Of a stretch of 64,000 nt of DNA, positions 44,080 through 57,235 are shown piece by piece. Location: assembly GCA_006503535.1 (NCBI GenBank), contig QYRS01000006.1, positions 3,472,001-3,536,000 of the forward strand, in the 5' to 3' direction. Position 1 is the first letter of the stretch, and every line of letters begins with the position of its first letter. A program made the position numbers and the translations under genes. The notes below the pieces were generated by a model, which worked only from the letters and a program-made list of their open reading frames with translations, was not told the origin of the DNA and ran no database searches. The stretch is from Arthrinium phaeospermum (taxonomy: Eukaryota > Ascomycota > Sordariomycetes > Amphisphaeriales > Apiosporaceae).

Positions 44080-47000
44080 TCACCTATCCATGGACAGTGG
44101 GTCTGGTACAAGCGTAGATATCATCTCTAACGCTGTAAACGTTCCGGTGTCTTCCCAATACCACCCATTGCGATCCGAATCTGAATTCGACCTAGAATCC
44201 AAACTCGAATCTGTATCCGGCTTCGCCTCGGTCTTTTTGCGTCCAAATTGCAGCTCAAAATCCGTTTGTGCGTCAGATTTGAACATCGACCAGATAATTT
44301 GTACCTTTTCCGTCCATATATCCTCATCTATAATCCCCAAGTTCGCTCCCATCACATCTAACGCGTGAATGTATGCGCAGCGAATCCATGGCATGCTGGA
44401 AGATAGTCTAAAGAAGCTGTAGCTTTCAGCTTCGTGCTCACGCCAAATGCACCCTAAGCAGTAAGCCCAGACAGGCAAAGCCGTCCACTCTGGGTATATT
44501 TCAACCTGTCCGAGGCAGGTTTCAGCAGCCACAGTGATCCTTGCGTCAGGGTCAGCTCCATGTCGTAACAGTAATTTGACTACATCCGGCGGCACATGGA
44601 TAACCCTTTTATGACCAGTATTCCTGGGCATGAAACACTCGATAAGTAGATCTGTTGCTCTTTTAGAGCGACTTTGTTCGTCGAGTTTGATAAGTCGTGT
44701 CTCCAAGTAGGTGTCATATCCAAGAGGCACAGCTATGGATAGGCTATCGATGTCTCCCACTGTAGCCTCTTTACCTTCTCTTTCGTTGTCTAAATCAGCA
44801 TAGCCTGTCCAAAAGCCTTCTGGGGCCACCAAGCTAAAATCTTGTCCAGAAAAGTAGTTCGCAATGGCCTTACGGATGACTCCGACTATCTTGTTGATGT
44901 TCTCGAATGCCGAGTGGAACCCCTCTTTGACAATGGTTCCTCTTATGCCGGCATAGGAGTACATGATATCTTGGTGATAGTTAGTTAAAAGCCAGCGCGC
45001 TAATAAGCGGCTGTTTTCCCGAATGGCAAGCAAAGTGCCGTTGAGGAAGGCGAGGTCTGTGTTGAAAGCCTCTTTTTCGAGCCGTCTTTGAGTATAGTCT
45101 TGCGACAGAAAGTCTCGTACGGTCGAATGCATGAATCTGACTTGATAAGAGTTGATCTGGGAGATATCATGGATTTGTACATGTTCAATTGACTCTCTGC
45201 TGGCCCAATGTTGGGCATCGTTTCCTGGGTCCTCCCGGGTCTCCAGTAACCCGAGGCAATACGACTGAAGTCGACGCTGCAGACGCTGCAGTTCAAGCAG
45301 AGTTTCTTTTTCGAGAGTATCAGGTGAGGTGAGAAAGAGGGTGACGCTTTCCCAGAGAGTCTGTAGTTCGGAAGGGCTTGGCGGAATCGGTAATGATTCT
45401 TGTGTCGGAATGGCCTGTGCCGCGCAATGGAGTTGGAATAGTCCAGCCTCTTCTGCTTCTGCGATAATGTAGAGCATTCTAGAAGCATGATGTACTTTGT
45501 CTCTGGGTATATGCAGGATCATGTGCCAGTAAAGCCCACCCTTGCCGCCTAATTGCTCGGGTAAGCTGTTGATTAGTCCCAAAAGTGTATCGGCGTCGTC
45601 TCCCTCGTCGTTATGTTGCACAATGAGTCCAACGACCAGTTGTACCCATAAGAACACCCCCTGGGCCTTTTCTCTGATTGCGGTACTTAAGGTATCCACA
45701 TTCTGCATGCCCAATGCGTCCCGTTCGAGCCGCGTCTTACAGTAGTGGACTATGCCACTTACTGTATGTTCTTGGACCCGGATGCGTGGCTTGTCGCGGA
45801 AACGGGACTCGAAGGTACTGAGCTCCCGACTTGAGACGCAAGCTTTGACAAATGCGTTCCCTTGCAAGGTCTCGAGTAGTTTGATCAGTTCGAAGTGACC
45901 GTCCTGTAACAACCCGAATAAGAATCCAGTTGAGAGTCGTGTTCATGGTAGTACCAAAGGGTGATGGAGAATACTGGAAGTTGGCTTACGTAAATCCATT
46001 TGCTATAGCCCCATTGCTCATCGTTATTGTCGTTGCCATACATGAGACTGTCTAGAGTCTCCTCAGTATATTCCGCAGAACGTTGCAAGATACGGTATTC
46101 GTCTAACCCGTCGATCAAGAAAAGCACATTCCGCTTGTGTCTTTCAGCAGCATTTAGCAGGTTGGAGAATGCCTGGCTCAACCAGGTCCAGTTTGAGACC
46201 TTGGGTTTCAGTTCGGCGTCAAAATCTTGCTGAGATACCACCTTGCCACAAAGATCGGGGAAAACGTCTTGAATCCAACTTTTCTCCTGTTCCAGACACT
46301 GATGTATGATGCTCCGTATCATACCCTCGCGCGTCATCTGCAGCTCGAAGCGCTTATCCTTGGCCTTGTAGTTGTAAAAGAAGAAGGCAGCGACAATGGT
46401 GTGGTTGTCAATGAAATCGTGGTTCAGTCTTTGGATGTTTTCGTGCAAGAACTTCATCAGTGTCGACTTGCCCGAGCCAGCTTTACCGCTGATCCAGAAT
46501 ATCGATTCCTTGTCTGATGAAAGCCAAGACTTTAGGCGATCAGCTGGTTCTTCGTCTTCATCGACCCCATCCTCGTCATCGGTATCGGATTCGGAGGTAT
46601 CGTCAGTCTCATTACCGCTGTCGGACTCATCGTTGTCATTAAAGTCGTGAACTTGGGGAAGCAACCAATCGCAAGTTTGGTTGAATGCGGCAGCAATCGT
46701 TTCTTCTCGGTCATGCATGGTGCGGAACGTCAATGCGTTGAGGATTTCTGGTTCGATGTTGGTTCAACTTCCTAAAACATACGCGTGTGCGCTTACATAC
46801 TTGGTCTCAAGGTCTCAATGAGTTCTAGTTTCCCATATATTAGTGACAAAAACTTGTTTGTATCTTACGACGTACTATCGTACAGGAACTACCTACGTGC
46901 TTGACGTATGTCAAAACTAGTCTTGATCTGTCGGCGAACATGTTGCAAAACTCTTTGATATCCGGTGTCTCTAGGGCTCGAGAACTTCGTCATATCCATA

Positions 47001-47964
47001 TGGTTGGCGTGGATAGCACCTGTCCGGACACGGAAACCGTCATATACTGCTGAACGTTCAGGTACAATCTGTACATGAAATTTCGTCAGCCAAATATGTT
47101 CATGTGGCACATATATATGTTCATACACTTACCAAGCCGGCACCTGTCGGGAGTTCCTCCCGAAAGCATACCACGTCGAGGTCTTGTGAAATGCTGGTGA
47201 ATTCGTCGCGCTGATTCTCGAGTATACTCGAATCCCGGCGAAGTACTCCTAGGAGCTGATCGTTGGGTTGTCGCAGAAGTGCCTGTGCCACCGTTGCCAA
47301 GTAATGGCCATAGGTCTGCGCATCGCTGCCGCGGTGTGGGGTTCCCATGAATATAACACCCTGGGTGTGGAGGGAAGGGTTTCCGAGTGACCCATGTCTG
47401 CCATTACGTTGGTATGTAGAAGCCCTGATGAGCGCTTGCTTGACAAGGAGACCGCCGAGGCTATGAGCAATGAAGATGATAGGGTATGTCTAGAAATCAG
47501 TAGTCACGAAGTCAGTATTACGATACATCATCACTTCATATCATATTAAATTGAAACCTTACTTGATCTTCGCGGAAACGCTCCAAGTCCTCCAATAGGG
47601 TATTAGCATGCCCAAACAGGCTGTCCTGGCTAGCGTAGGATGCAGCGTTTGCGATCATAGAATCCCATCCGAAGGTAAACACTCGGGCTTCCGGCAGGTC
47701 GTCTTTGAGAAGATCTCGGGGCCAGCATATTTCGCCACTTGACCATGTATTGAAGCTGGATCCGCGGAGGCCATGTACGAAGACAATATCGACTTTGGGG
47801 CTTGCACCTCCGGACGCCAAAAGCTCAAGTCCAGTAGCTGCGTCGCCACTTGAACCAGAATTTGTCGGCGCTTCGCCAACCTCAGAATCGCCTGGGTCAT
47901 CAGCGGCGGACTTCAATCGCTTGCCACGCAGGGCACCTGTGACGTTTTCGGCAAAGCGCTTCAT
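44080..47964 (-). CDS. NLR-type protein: lipase-like effector domain plus NACHT
   Basis: Predicted exons 47964-47563, 47489-47133, 47068-46897, 46824-46801 (24-nt microexon), 46747-45990 and 45903-44080 give 1178 aa. Residues ~55-300 are an alpha/beta-hydrolase domain: VDIVFVHGLRG, nucleophile S144 in IAHSLGG, and GVIFMGTPHRG. This is the lipase-type effector seen in fungal SesB/PLP-like NLRs. An acidic tract fills residues ~350-385. The NACHT domain has Walker A GKAGSGKS (406-413) and Walker B FLIDGLDE (528-535). The remaining ~600 residues are helical with a single ankyrin-like stretch (VVKLLLRHGADPDA) and an acidic tail. No regular repeat array was seen. The family acts in allorecognition and cell death. 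Codon use is less GC-rich than in nearby metabolic genes. Confidence 0.85.
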
Positions 47965-49784
47965 GACGGCACTACTTGAACATGCAATGAATTAAATCAA
48001 CCAGTCGAATAAAATAAATCAGGACGTAGCGTGTGAATATCTCGGCAAAGAGGCGTTGTCACAGTATGGAATTTGGAGGAGAAAGTGGCGGAACAGGATT
48101 CAGAATGACTCCCTAAAAATTGCCGGAAGTCTCCGGGGTTGGGTGGGTGTGCATATCAGAATGGCAGCTTACCTTCCTTGTGATTGCTTTTGCTAGCCTG
48201 GGGACTTTTCCGCAGCCCCGAGTGGTGGCTGGCTGAATTAGGCCACCATCCTATCAGAGCTCGTGACGATCCGAGTGTCGCACGTCATCGGCTGGCTTGA
48301 GAAAGAAACATGCCCATTGTCCTATTGGCCAGTGAATGATTGACTGGGGCTTGGGTCTTGACAGGCCACTTTCTCGGTGAGGCTATGAGCTGCCGATTAC
48401 TGTCTCGCCAGCAGCACTCTTTCCAGGCTGCCCGGGATGCTTACGTGACCACTGGTAACCGGTTGCTGCTAATTGAATGTTTCTGTATACATCAAATACT
48501 TCATATATGTCCATGTAGCATATGAACATCACCAGGCAAGGTGTAAACCTTGACCCTGTGTACACTGGACTGATTGTCATCTTTATGGTACAAGAATGCT
48601 CTGGACACTCGGGTTCCACCCAGGCACCGTGCTGACCAAGATTCTTGTGTTACACTAGCGCCACAAATGCGATCGACTGGCAAATCAAGTGTTGAAGTTG
48701 CAGTCACGCGGGCTTTCCTCAGACAGCACAGTCTCAGCCTCGGTATCTAGGAGGCGCCTTTGCAGGTCTAGCCCCTTCCACAACGCCACTTGTGCGTTGT
48801 TGTTTTGATCATTGCAGTTGGTGCAAATGTTATACACCCGCAACTGTTCCCCACCGCCTAAGTCTTTTAGATTGCAGGCTGCTCCTCGTTCGAAAGTCGC
48901 CTACCGAAGGCATCTTACATTATCTCTAATCCAATTCCGCTAAGTGTTATGAAATAAGCGCCAGTTTGAAACGGAAAAGACGCAGTTACCAGGGGAGACT
49001 AAGATCCATGAACTGTGCAGGCAAACGGCCAAGATTGTCTAGTAACTCGGTGAGAGCTTGTTAGTAAACAGCGGCGGCGGCCTAGAGCAGGTAAACTTGG
49101 TCACGTTTCTCTCACACGATGTTGTTCGGGCGATATATCAATTTTTTTTCTCTTCACGAGATTAGCCCCGGGCTCTATAATTTCGGTGACAGCAAATGTG
49201 TGTGATGAGCAGATCCAGACTCTGATTTTATCAGTAATTGGATACTTGTTGCCAGCCACGAAGTCGGAAACCTTGGATGACTGGTGCAATAGAAACAAAT
49301 TCGAATTGATTTGCACTGGCTTCTTCGGTTAGTTGGTGACCGCAAGATGAAACACTTCTAATACAGGAGAGGACAGGAATTTGTTGGTGTCAAGGCGGAT
49401 TTGACCTGTGAGGCTGCCCGATCATGATTCTTAAAACAATGCCATCCGGTACCACTATGTGCATTGCCGCCGGGATGGCTCATGCTAAAATTTCATTGGG
49501 CCCCAGGCCGTCCAGGCCGCGCAGGGAATTACAGCGCGGCTGCTGTAGCAGATATAAATAGCAGCACTTATCGGTTATGCAATTTCTTCTAGACGCCAAT
49601 CAAATTTCCAGTCATATATGAAGCTATGAGATGCGAATTGATTAGTACAGCCTAGCATCAAAGTATTTCGCTTGTCGTTCAGTTTTGTGGACAAGAAACC
49701 AACTTGTACCTGATCGGCCGAGTTCACTCTTGTTTCGACGCCTTTTTTCAATTCCGTTGCCGAGAATCGATTCCAATTGTCGTG
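47965..49784. other. Intergenic between divergent NLR and membrane-protein genes
   Basis: No coding frame was supported. This bidirectional promoter region of about 1.8 kb contains a TATA-like box near the right end. Confidence 0.5.
49553..49560 (+). promoter_or_regulatory. TATA-like box
   Basis: TATAAATA lies about 225 bases before the ATG of the downstream membrane-protein gene. The distance fits a fungal promoter with a ~190-nt leader. No direct evidence of use. Confidence 0.35.
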
Positions 49785-51745
49785 ATGCAAATTCGAAATT
49801 GGCTACTAATTGCATCATTGATGCATGTGCTGTCATCCGCGGATGACTCAGCTCGTATCATCAGGGAGCAACTCAGCGGCAACGAGCACAACCTCACATA
49901 TCTCAACACAGTCACTGCGCCACCCTGGGTCTCGGCACAGCTCTATCGCAGCACTTCATCGATCCTCTGGAGCTGCGTTGTTACTTTGACGGCTTGCGTC
50001 TACACAGCACTCCATCTGAACATAAGCGGCAAGAGTGGATGGTGGCCGCGACTGCTTGGAAAGCTGAAATGGGTGGCCATTGGAATCTTTGTCCCCGAAT
50101 ATGTCATATATCTAGCTATGATACAGTTCCTCGAGGCTAGATGGGTATCCAATCAGCTGACCCTGCTGCAAGCTGCGGATAACAAGGCCGATCATGACGT
50201 GAGTGCACCCATAGAGTATCTAAGTTAGTTGTCGAACATACTGCATTTAACGCTACGTTTGCCTTCTATCAACTCGGACTTGTCGCTGACTTTCCCTAGT
50301 ATGAGTTTGATTTGAACTACGGATTCTTTGTCGTTATGGGCGGCTTGAGAGTCTCCCTCGATTACCTAAGTGAGCCCAAGACTAGGACAGGTAGGGTTTT
50401 TGGGGATATCCTTGATCATGATTACCAAAAGACATTATCTCCCGTTGGGGTCGTGACCCTCGCCCAGAATGGGAAGTTCGTATATATTTCCCCAGAGTCA
50501 ATCAGCGATAGGAGCAAGGCAAACTCGGTACAGAAAGGGCTGGTGTTCCTACAAATTGTGTGGATGGTACTGCAGTGTATCATTCGAAAAGTCTACGGGC
50601 TTCCCTTAACTCTACTAGAAGTCCACACAATGATACATGTTGGCTGTGCCTTTTTCATGTATAGCTTCTGGTTTAAGGTATGTTATGATTTACTATTGGA
50701 CATTTGCGACTTACTCACGCTTCCGTAGAAGCCCCTGGACATCGCAAGCACCGAGACGGTTGATACGAGTGGTTTTCGAGATATAATCCATTTGATGCTT
50801 TTTGAGCACCATGGTTGGAAGAAGATTGATAATGACCAACTCCGTATTGCCCCTGTTGGTTCTAATGCGATATTACGCCGTGGAGGTGAAAGCAACAGCC
50901 GCATTAGCGGCGATAACAATTCAGATTGCCCTCTGATTGAGGCATGGAACCCAAGTAACGGCTTGAAGGTCTCTGAAACGGTCAACATCGACAACGTCGA
51001 AAGCTTCTTTGTTCGAGAAGGAACTCACACCCCTGATGAGCCGGAATATCTTCCGTGTGGCCTGTGTTTCCTCCTTCCATACGAGGAAAGACTAAAGCTC
51101 AGCCAAGCCGAATACATGGCGTTGGAGGGTGCCGTCAAAGCATACTGGCTGCTCAGCAGTACAGCTCCCTCTACACCAGAGCATTACCGCCCGAAACTGA
51201 TTGGTCGTCACGTTGGACCTGATTTGGGTCTTTTGGCAGCACATTCGTCTAGAAAGGCTCGAGGACCATTCCAAAGACAGTCAAATGTCTTGAGACACTG
51301 GAAAAGAACAAGACATCCCAAATTGACCGATGCTTTCGGTGTCGTATCGGAGAGAAAAATTACTCTGTTCATCATTATACCCCTTTCTATGATTTACGGC
51401 GGACTGCATTGCACAGCGTGGGGGTTTCACTTCCCGTCACAGCCAGAGGAACTTATGTGGAAATTTTCATCGATTATTGTCTCAGGTTTTGTTGTTTTTG
51501 TGGCTCTGGGTGCTCTATTATTATGGGTGGTAATCTCAATCGTCGAACGTCTCGATCGTGACGTTGTTGACGACGTTGTTCTCGATTTTTTCTTTTCTTC
51601 CCTCTACCCTACCCTTATTATAGTTGTTCTTTGTTTCGCAGTCCCCAGAGCATTTTTGGTTGTTGAATCCTTTATCAGCTTGCGCAGCCTTCCTGTCGGC
51701 GCCTTCATCATGCCAGAATGGCTTCAGATGGTTCCCCATCTATGA
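49785..51745 (+). CDS. Multi-pass membrane protein, conserved in filamentous fungi, unknown function
   Basis: Exons 49785-50198, 50300-50677 and 50729-51745 are all joined in phase 0, giving 602 aa. The ATG chosen gives a signal-peptide-like N-terminus (MQIRNWLLIASLMHVLSSA). Membrane helices follow at residues ~60-80, ~100-120, ~138-150, and, after WMVLQCIIRKVYGLPLTLLE, around 230-262, where MYSFWFK|KPLDI crosses the second splice. The C-terminal third has three more strong helices. The central part is hydrophilic. The central block is one I recognise from many hypothetical fungal proteins. No transport or catalytic motif was identified. The second intron is short (51 nt). Confidence 0.8.
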
Positions 51746-51922
51746 ATACAGCATCAGCCGGGACGACTGCATCGAGCTTCGTTGGATTCAGGTCCGGACC
51801 GTGTCCCCGGTTCCGGTGGAAGATAATGCATTGGGCCTGTTAGATAACTCTGGGCTTTAGTATATAATTCATTACATAGATCTCCGGCAGTATATCAATG
51901 AAACATCATGACAGCTAGGCCT

Positions 51923-54351
51923 TCAGATCCCCATAACCAAGCTCGGCGGACGATCCTCCACCTTCGTCCCCCAAGCCGACTCCTCCGCCCCCAACGTAAT
52001 CTCCATCGTCCACCCCTCGGTGAGCAACTCATGCGTGATCCAGTTCTTCGTCCAGGCCTTCCCATTCACCGTCACACTCTGAATCGCCACATTGCCATAG
52101 GTAGGATCGAACCCCACCGCGCGGATCGTAGCCGTCTTCCCCGTGACGCCGTGCGTAACAGTCAGCTCCTCGAAGAAGGGCGCCGAGATGAGGTAGACGT
52201 TCTGCCCCGCGATGGGGAACAGGCCCATCATGCCGAACACGACGAAGGCGCCCATGGAGCCGCTGTCGTCGTTGCCGGGGAGGCCGTCGTTGGTGTTGCG
52301 GAACTTGGACGGGATGTAGGTGTGCAGCCGCTTGGTCGACAGGGCCGGGCGGCCCGCGTAGTGGTACAGGTACACTGTCGAGAAGACGGGCTCGTTGGAG
52401 ATGTCGGCCAGGCCCGAGGTGTGGAAGAAGTCGAGGCGGTTGATGAACTGTTCGTCGCCGCCCATTAGGGTGATTAGGGTGGAGATTTGCTGGGGGACGA
52501 GGCTGTTACAAGTCAGCTAGAAGAGTCGATGGGCCAAACGATCATCGGAACTCACAATTGGTATTGCCAGATGCTGGCCTCGAACGTCTCGCTTGGGTTG
52601 GTGGTCAGCGAGCAGAAGTCTGCCAATGCTGAGCATGCGATGGGGTCCTGATAACCCCAGGTCCCGTTCATGTACTTGGGCTGGAAGAACCCCTTGAAAC
52701 CCGTGTCGTTCCCCTTGATGGCGGAGGTCTGGTCCTCCTTCCAGATGTTGCGCCAGTTCGTGCTCCGTTGGATGTATTTGTCGTAGACGTCGGCCTTCCC
52801 GAGCCCTTGCGCCAAGGTGGCAAGGCAGTAGTCATTGTATGAGTACTCGAGTGTTCTCGAGACGCTGCGCGAGTTGGTCCCGAAGCCCAGGGGGTCGAAG
52901 TCGAGATAGGGGATGTAGTTGAGACCCTTCCAGCTCTGCAAGCCACCGCGGCCCTGGTATGACCACTCTAGGGGCTCGACCTCGGCGTCTTGGATGATGG
53001 CCTCGAGCGCGAGGTTCCAGTCGATGCCAGTGAGGTTCTTCACGTACGCATCCACGAGCACCACGTCAGCGTTCGAGCCGCCCTGCGTCCAGCCGGAGCA
53101 CATGCTCATATGACAGTCAGGGAGCCACCCTTCGTGCTTGTAGATGTCCAACAAGCTGTTGACCATTTGGGACTGTGCCACGGGATCCAGGATGGTGAGT
53201 AGCGGGTGTTGCACGCGAAAGGCATCCCAGATGCAGTAGTAGGAGTCGAAGTAGGGGATGCCGCTGTCCCAATGGGGGTTCTCGCCCGTGTAGTTCTGGG
53301 GTGATATCATGCCGCGGTAGATGCCGCTCCAGAAGCTGCTCTGCAAGTCCTCACTGGCACCTCCCGCCTTGATCGAGATGGGGCTCAGCTTCTCACGCCA
53401 TGCATCTTGGGTCTCGGACACCAGGCGGTCGAAGTCTGTCAGAGGGTTGGGTATCTCATTGGCGGCGTGATTGCAGGCCTGTTCGGTACTCATGAAACTG
53501 ACTCCCATGCGTGCGGTGAGCGTGTTGTTGCCGAGGTTCTGGAACCGGACCCAGCCCCCTGATTCCACAAAGAACAAGTTGAAACCGCGAGTCACGTATA
53601 AGCTCTTTGGTTCCGTGCCGGCGCGGTTATTGACCCAAACGCCATTGTCGCGGACATCGCCCCCGTGGAAATCGACACAGAAGTGCATCACGTACGACCC
53701 GGCGCCGAAACTGGGGAGGAAGGTGCCGTTCCCCTTGATCTGGCCCGTCGTGGCATCGACACTAACCGAGGCGTTCTGCCGACTCTGCCACAGATCCGTC
53801 AAGTCAAGGAGCACCAGCGGGTCCCCCTTCACCGTCGGGAACTCGAACCGGTACAGCGCCGCATGCTCGCTGCTGGTCATTTGCGCCCTGACCCCCGACA
53901 CCAGCTCGACCGCGAAGCGCCCGGGCTCCGCCACCACACTGTCGTTGACGTAGCGGGTCGCGCGGTCGCCAATGCGGAACCGGCAGCTGTTGACGTCGTC
54001 GCTGTCGGGGCAGACCTGGGGGAACAGCGGGAAGTTGCCCAGGCTGGGGTTGCCGCCCGTGCCCGAGTCGTGCACGGCGCTGAAGCCGGTCACGTTGGAC
54101 CCGTCGGTCGCGAAGCCGCCCGTGTTCTGGCCGTCGACGTTGGCGACGGGCTTGGCCAGGGCGTAGGGGCGGGTGGCGCCCGCGAAGACGTTGCCGCCGT
54201 TGGTGCTGCCGATTAGGGGGTTGATGAAGCGGAGGATGTCATCGTCTTCATTGGCGTTGGCGGCGAGTGCGCTGCCGAGGTTTGCTACCAGCAGAAGCAA
54301 GATCAGGAGGAGGGGCAGGCGGCAGACCGAGTGCGGGGTTGGTTTTGCCAT
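51923..54351 (-). CDS. Secreted GH92 alpha-1,2-mannosidase
   Basis: Exons 54351-52556 and 52502-51923 joined in phase 2 across a 53-nt intron give 791 aa, the usual length for the family. A signal peptide (residues 1-30, with a poly-Leu core ending in SALA) precedes the N-terminal beta-domain (INPLIGSTNGGNVFAGATRPYA). The catalytic domain contains the conserved segment GNDDSGSMGAFVVFGMMGL near residue 700. Family 92 enzymes are calcium-dependent exo-alpha-mannosidases that invert the anomeric centre and trim N-glycan or mannan chains outside the cell. It converges with the membrane-protein gene. No regulatory element was recognised. Confidence 0.93.
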
Positions 54352-55018
54352 TGCGAGCTGTCGCGCCCGTCAAACTCTCCGTCAAAGAGGGTGCGCTTCA
54401 ATTTGACGGATTGTCTGAGCGCGGGGAACAATGCTCGAATACTTGGGTATGAATGATTTACGGACCAGAAGTGCTGGTTCTTATGGGTTTACATCGTACG
54501 TGACAATGGTCATGTGCTGCTGTTGTTGCCCTTGATCTCTCATTTCCCGGGACCATTCAATAACGTTTACACGAATTGCGCTGGCGAATCGCGGCAAAAG
54601 CCAGCGTTGCAACCTGCCTTTACGAGAAAGGTACTCACCCAAACTGGAAGGGATAGGCTTGTCACATTTGATAGTGCCGCCCTTGTCGCCGAGTCAATCA
54701 ATCGTGGGGTAATGCTGGCAATACTCCTGCTCCCATTCTACATCCGCAACCAGCCACAGGACATGCAGGTGGGCAGCTGTGCATACAAGTAGTGGCTGAT
54801 TGTGACCCCGAAGTCGAGCTGCCGCCACTCAGCCCGCTTCTAGCGTCAGCTGAGAAGGCTTAAGAACGGCTTGCATCCAGCGCCTTTTTTCCCCTTCTGC
54901 TCTCTGAGTATCGTTTTAGTTCGACAACAATCGTTGTACCGTTGTTTCTATCGTGGCCCATGAGTCCTTTTTCGATCAATATTACAGGAATAAAGTAGAC
55001 AATCGTTGATCTGACACC
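54352..55018. other. Divergent promoter region between GH92 and HET genes
   Basis: No gene was supported in these ~670 bases. Confidence 0.5.
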
Positions 55019-57127
55019 ATGCGTAACGGGGTTCAATCAGCCTCCCGCTTTCGCAGCTGCGGAATCTGCTATTTCAAGTTACCAGCTGGAACTCCGTTTC
55101 TCGACCAGCCCACTTTGTCACGCAGGGTCATACCGGCTTATCCTACTTTGAGATGGGCTGTCGGACGGCTGGACGACCCTCTGCCAGCGAAGAACATAAT
55201 AATAGTACAAATGAAAACGGAGCTTGCAACAATCAGGGCATCCTCCGAAAGAGGCTGTGTCGGCTGTGCAGCAATCCTACAATGCCTTGGTAATATTTTG
55301 CGCGAGGAATGCTTCGTGTTAGACGACCATTGCTGGCACAGCCAGTGCACGCTCAATTGGCTAGTCGGCGACCGAAAGCCTTTTGAGCCTAGCCTTCAGA
55401 TTGACCTCTGGGTGAAAACGGCATCAGGCAACCAGGACACGGAACGCCAGAAACATACTGCTGAAATATTGCTTGGATGCACCGGCCCTACGTACTGCAT
55501 GTCATATGCCTCTGCAGGTATTCTAAGTAAAGTATACTGACCACTTCTAGCTCATCCAGCAGCTCGGAAGGCTTCCCCCTCATTTGCTTTGGGACATACC
55601 GGCTCCATAGGCTCATTAGACTCCATCAAGACGTGGCTAGAAGATTGCGAGAGGTCTCACAAAGCTTGCAGACTACCTGTAAGCCCTCTCCCGGATCGAG
55701 TGGTGGAGTTGTCCAGAGGCCCTGGCGGTCAGGTCAGGTTCCGTCTTGTGCAAGGCTTGGGTCGGCGCGAAGTCTACGCATGCCTTAGCCATCGCTGGGG
55801 TCCGTCAACTGAACGATGCAAAACCACCAAAAAGACGCTTGCCGTCCACTTTTCCCAGGTTCCGCCCGGAATACTCCCCAAGAGCTTTTGGGAGGCCGCG
55901 GAGGTGGCCTTGCATCTTGGTCTGAAGTATCTTTGGATTGACTCCCTGTGTATTATTCAGGATGACACAGAAGATTGGAAAGTCCAGGCCGCGCAGATGT
56001 GCAACATCTACAGTGGCGCCTACCTCACTATCGCCGCCACGAGCTCCAGTGATAGTGACAATGGCATGTTCCACGCTGTGTCGACAACCCCCATCTCCCC
56101 AGTCGAAACAGAAAGGAGCGACCTCTTTGTCCGTGGGTGCCCAAGTCATTCGGCGATAGAATCTCGACAGCCTTCCATAACCTCCAAACTAGCCAGCTTT
56201 CCCCTCCTTACCCGCGGCTGGGTCTACCAAGAACGTCTGCTTTCACCACGCTGCGTCCACTTCACTCGATATGAAGTATTACTGGAGTGCTTGGGTTACA
56301 ATGGGTACTGCGAGTGTGGAATAGCGTCTAGCCGCAGCTTATGGACCCGAAAGCATAAGCTCTATGGCCGCAGTAACCCGATGGATGCAAGGGGACAGTG
56401 GAACGAAATAGTCAACGAGTACTCGACCCTGCATCTAAGCTACGCCTCGGACAAGATCCCGGCGCTCGCTGGGATTGCCAGGCACTACGGAACAAGATAT
56501 AGAGGCTCTCTTGGCAACTATGTGGCAGGGTTATGGGAGAACAGCCTGGCTCAAGATCTGCTCTGGTACGTGGAGGATACCAAAGGGAGCACCCGGCCCG
56601 AGTCCAGCCCAGTCCCTTCCTGGTCCTGGGCCTCGGTGACCGGCTCCGTTAACCGTCCGGGATTCTCGCGCACGGCGACGGCCGCTGCCGAACATCTCGA
56701 AGTAGTGAGCTACCGCGTCGAGCTTGCGGGCCCGGATGAATTCGGGCCCCTCCGGCACGCTGAAATGACAGTGCGGGGGCTTCTGGTGGAAGGATCGTGG
56801 ACGGTCGACTCTGGTACATCGTCTGGAAGCCTGGTACGGTACCATCCGGCCATGACTGGGTCAGGAGAAACGGGCGAGTACATAATTGATCCCGATTACA
56901 AATTTTCCGACGCCGAGGGCTCGCGGCGCTTGGAAGAGGGGTGTCGGGTGTTCTGCATGAAGACGGGATTTGTAGGCGATGGGAGCCACGTCTGTTTAAT
57001 CCTGCGATCGTTGGACGAAGAGCAGACGGTCTTCGAGAGGGTGGGACTGCTGCAGTGGACGCCAAAGGACGACGTCGACTCCTGGTACGAAAATGGACAA
57101 GCTGCACGGACCATCAAGTTACTGTAG
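55019..57127 (+). CDS. HET-domain protein (second)
   Basis: Exon 1 is 55019-55517. A very short intron follows from 55518 to about 55562 (AG options at 55550, 55559 and 55562 all keep frame), then exon 2 to 57127, giving about 687 aa. The HET domain starts near residue 240: VYACLSHRWG, then FWEAAEVALHLGLKYLWIDSLCIIQDD, then MCNIYSGAYLTIAATSSSDS. The next part has the common C-terminal features of this subfamily (LLTRGWVYQERLLSPRCVHFTRYEVLLEC..., PVPSWSWASVTGSV). The N-terminal ~165 residues contain paired Cys (CGIC, CVGC). Function by family: non-self recognition and programmed cell death. No membrane helix was seen, unlike the HET protein at 41.8-43.2 kb. Confidence 0.88.
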
Positions 57128-57235
57128 CCCCTAATCAAAATGGGTACTTGGTCCCCCAGGCCTCGCATTCTCTTAGTCAGATCTGTGCCTGACTGACACC
57201 CGGATTCTGGCTGTACCAAAACCCCACGGCAATAG

